Source of the DNA: Thermogemmata fonticola
GTDB lineage: Bacteria; Planctomycetota; Planctomycetia; Gemmatales; Gemmataceae
Length of the DNA stretch: 64,000 nt
Assembly (NCBI RefSeq): GCF_013694095.1
Contig: NZ_JACEFB010000003.1
Span: 288,490-352,489 of the forward strand
Direction of reading: 5' to 3'
Position numbers and translations under genes: made by a program
Notes under the pieces: generated by a model
Database searches by the model: none
Seen by the model: the letters and a program-made list of their open reading frames with translations, nothing else
What the model was told of the DNA's origin: nothing
Shown here: positions 63,828 to 64,000 of the stretch, one piece after another
Layout: every line of letters starts with the position of its first letter
Numbering within the stretch: position 1 is the first letter of the stretch

Positions 63828-64000
63828 CGCCTGACCCCCCTTCGATCCTGAGTTGGAACCACCCTGACCTGACCCGAACGCCACTTCCAACTCTCAGCTT
63901 CTGCCTGATTTGACATGAAAGGGTCGATATTAACCTGATAGCCACATTTCACCATTTCAGTTGAACCTTGTCCAGATGCAATAGCACCGCCACTGTCCTT

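Noticed and set aside
1..64000. CRISPR array, insertion sequence, integrase or restriction system
   Set aside because: Looked for regularly spaced repeats, transposase or recombinase motifs and nuclease/methylase pairs; none seen.

Overview
The window looks like chromosome from a Gemmataceae-type planctomycete. I infer this from the gene content, not from any marker gene. Signs are Hanks-type kinases with planctomycete features (one fused to TPR repeats), a PQQ-dehydrogenase/cytochrome fusion ending in the planctomycete haem domain, N-terminal 'LEALEDRTTPS'-type motifs, a DUF4058 protein, a lysine/alanine-rich H1-like protein, many secreted hydrolase-like proteins, and GC-rich genes separated by unusually long spacers. 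No rRNA, CRISPR array, transposase or phage gene was seen. There is one tRNA (Leu, UAG).

Layout. 0-22 kb holds mostly single housekeeping and signalling genes: the 5' part of rph, a TPR-kinase, an LpxL-like acyltransferase, aspartokinase with four ACT domains, csrA, a HEAT-type lipoprotein, an exported methyltransferase behind a PQQ-dehydrogenase/cytochrome c fusion, tRNA-Leu, an esterase-like protein, DUF4058, a second kinase and a PhoD-type phosphatase. 22.4-39.2 kb is one long same-strand type II secretion/type IV pilus-like cluster. It encodes two GspE/PilB ATPases, PilT, GspF/PilC and six pilin-like proteins in a G-G'-H-I-J-K-like order, and it ends in a 1439-residue GspK-like protein. 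39.4-46.1 kb carries glycosylasparaginase, the H1-like protein, a lipoprotein plus Wza-like export pair with overlapping stop and start codons, and a minus-strand run rhomboid-FmdB-ArsR-TruB.

46.1-49 kb is a decaying region around a broken ELWxxDGT-repeat gene with a nonsense codon, a frameshift and flanking direct repeats. 49-59.4 kb has large secreted hydrolase-like proteins, a zinc-ribbon/proline-rich membrane protein, TsaB and RNase HI.

59.7-63.9 kb is the most unusual part. Three membrane-anchored proteins with unrelated-looking outer domains share a nearly identical 48-residue C-terminal anchor (GLPEP + membrane helix + Arg cluster). They alternate with two small cysteine-rich secreted proteins that share one N-terminus. 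The shared parts lie in 338-bp DNA repeats that are about 96 % identical by eye, so the array looks built and kept uniform by recombination while its outer domains diverge. Function is unknown.

A second theme is many short tandem duplications (13-36 bp) in the spacers. Several proteins belong to enzyme families but lack catalytic residues: the rhomboid and one or two alpha/beta-hydrolases.
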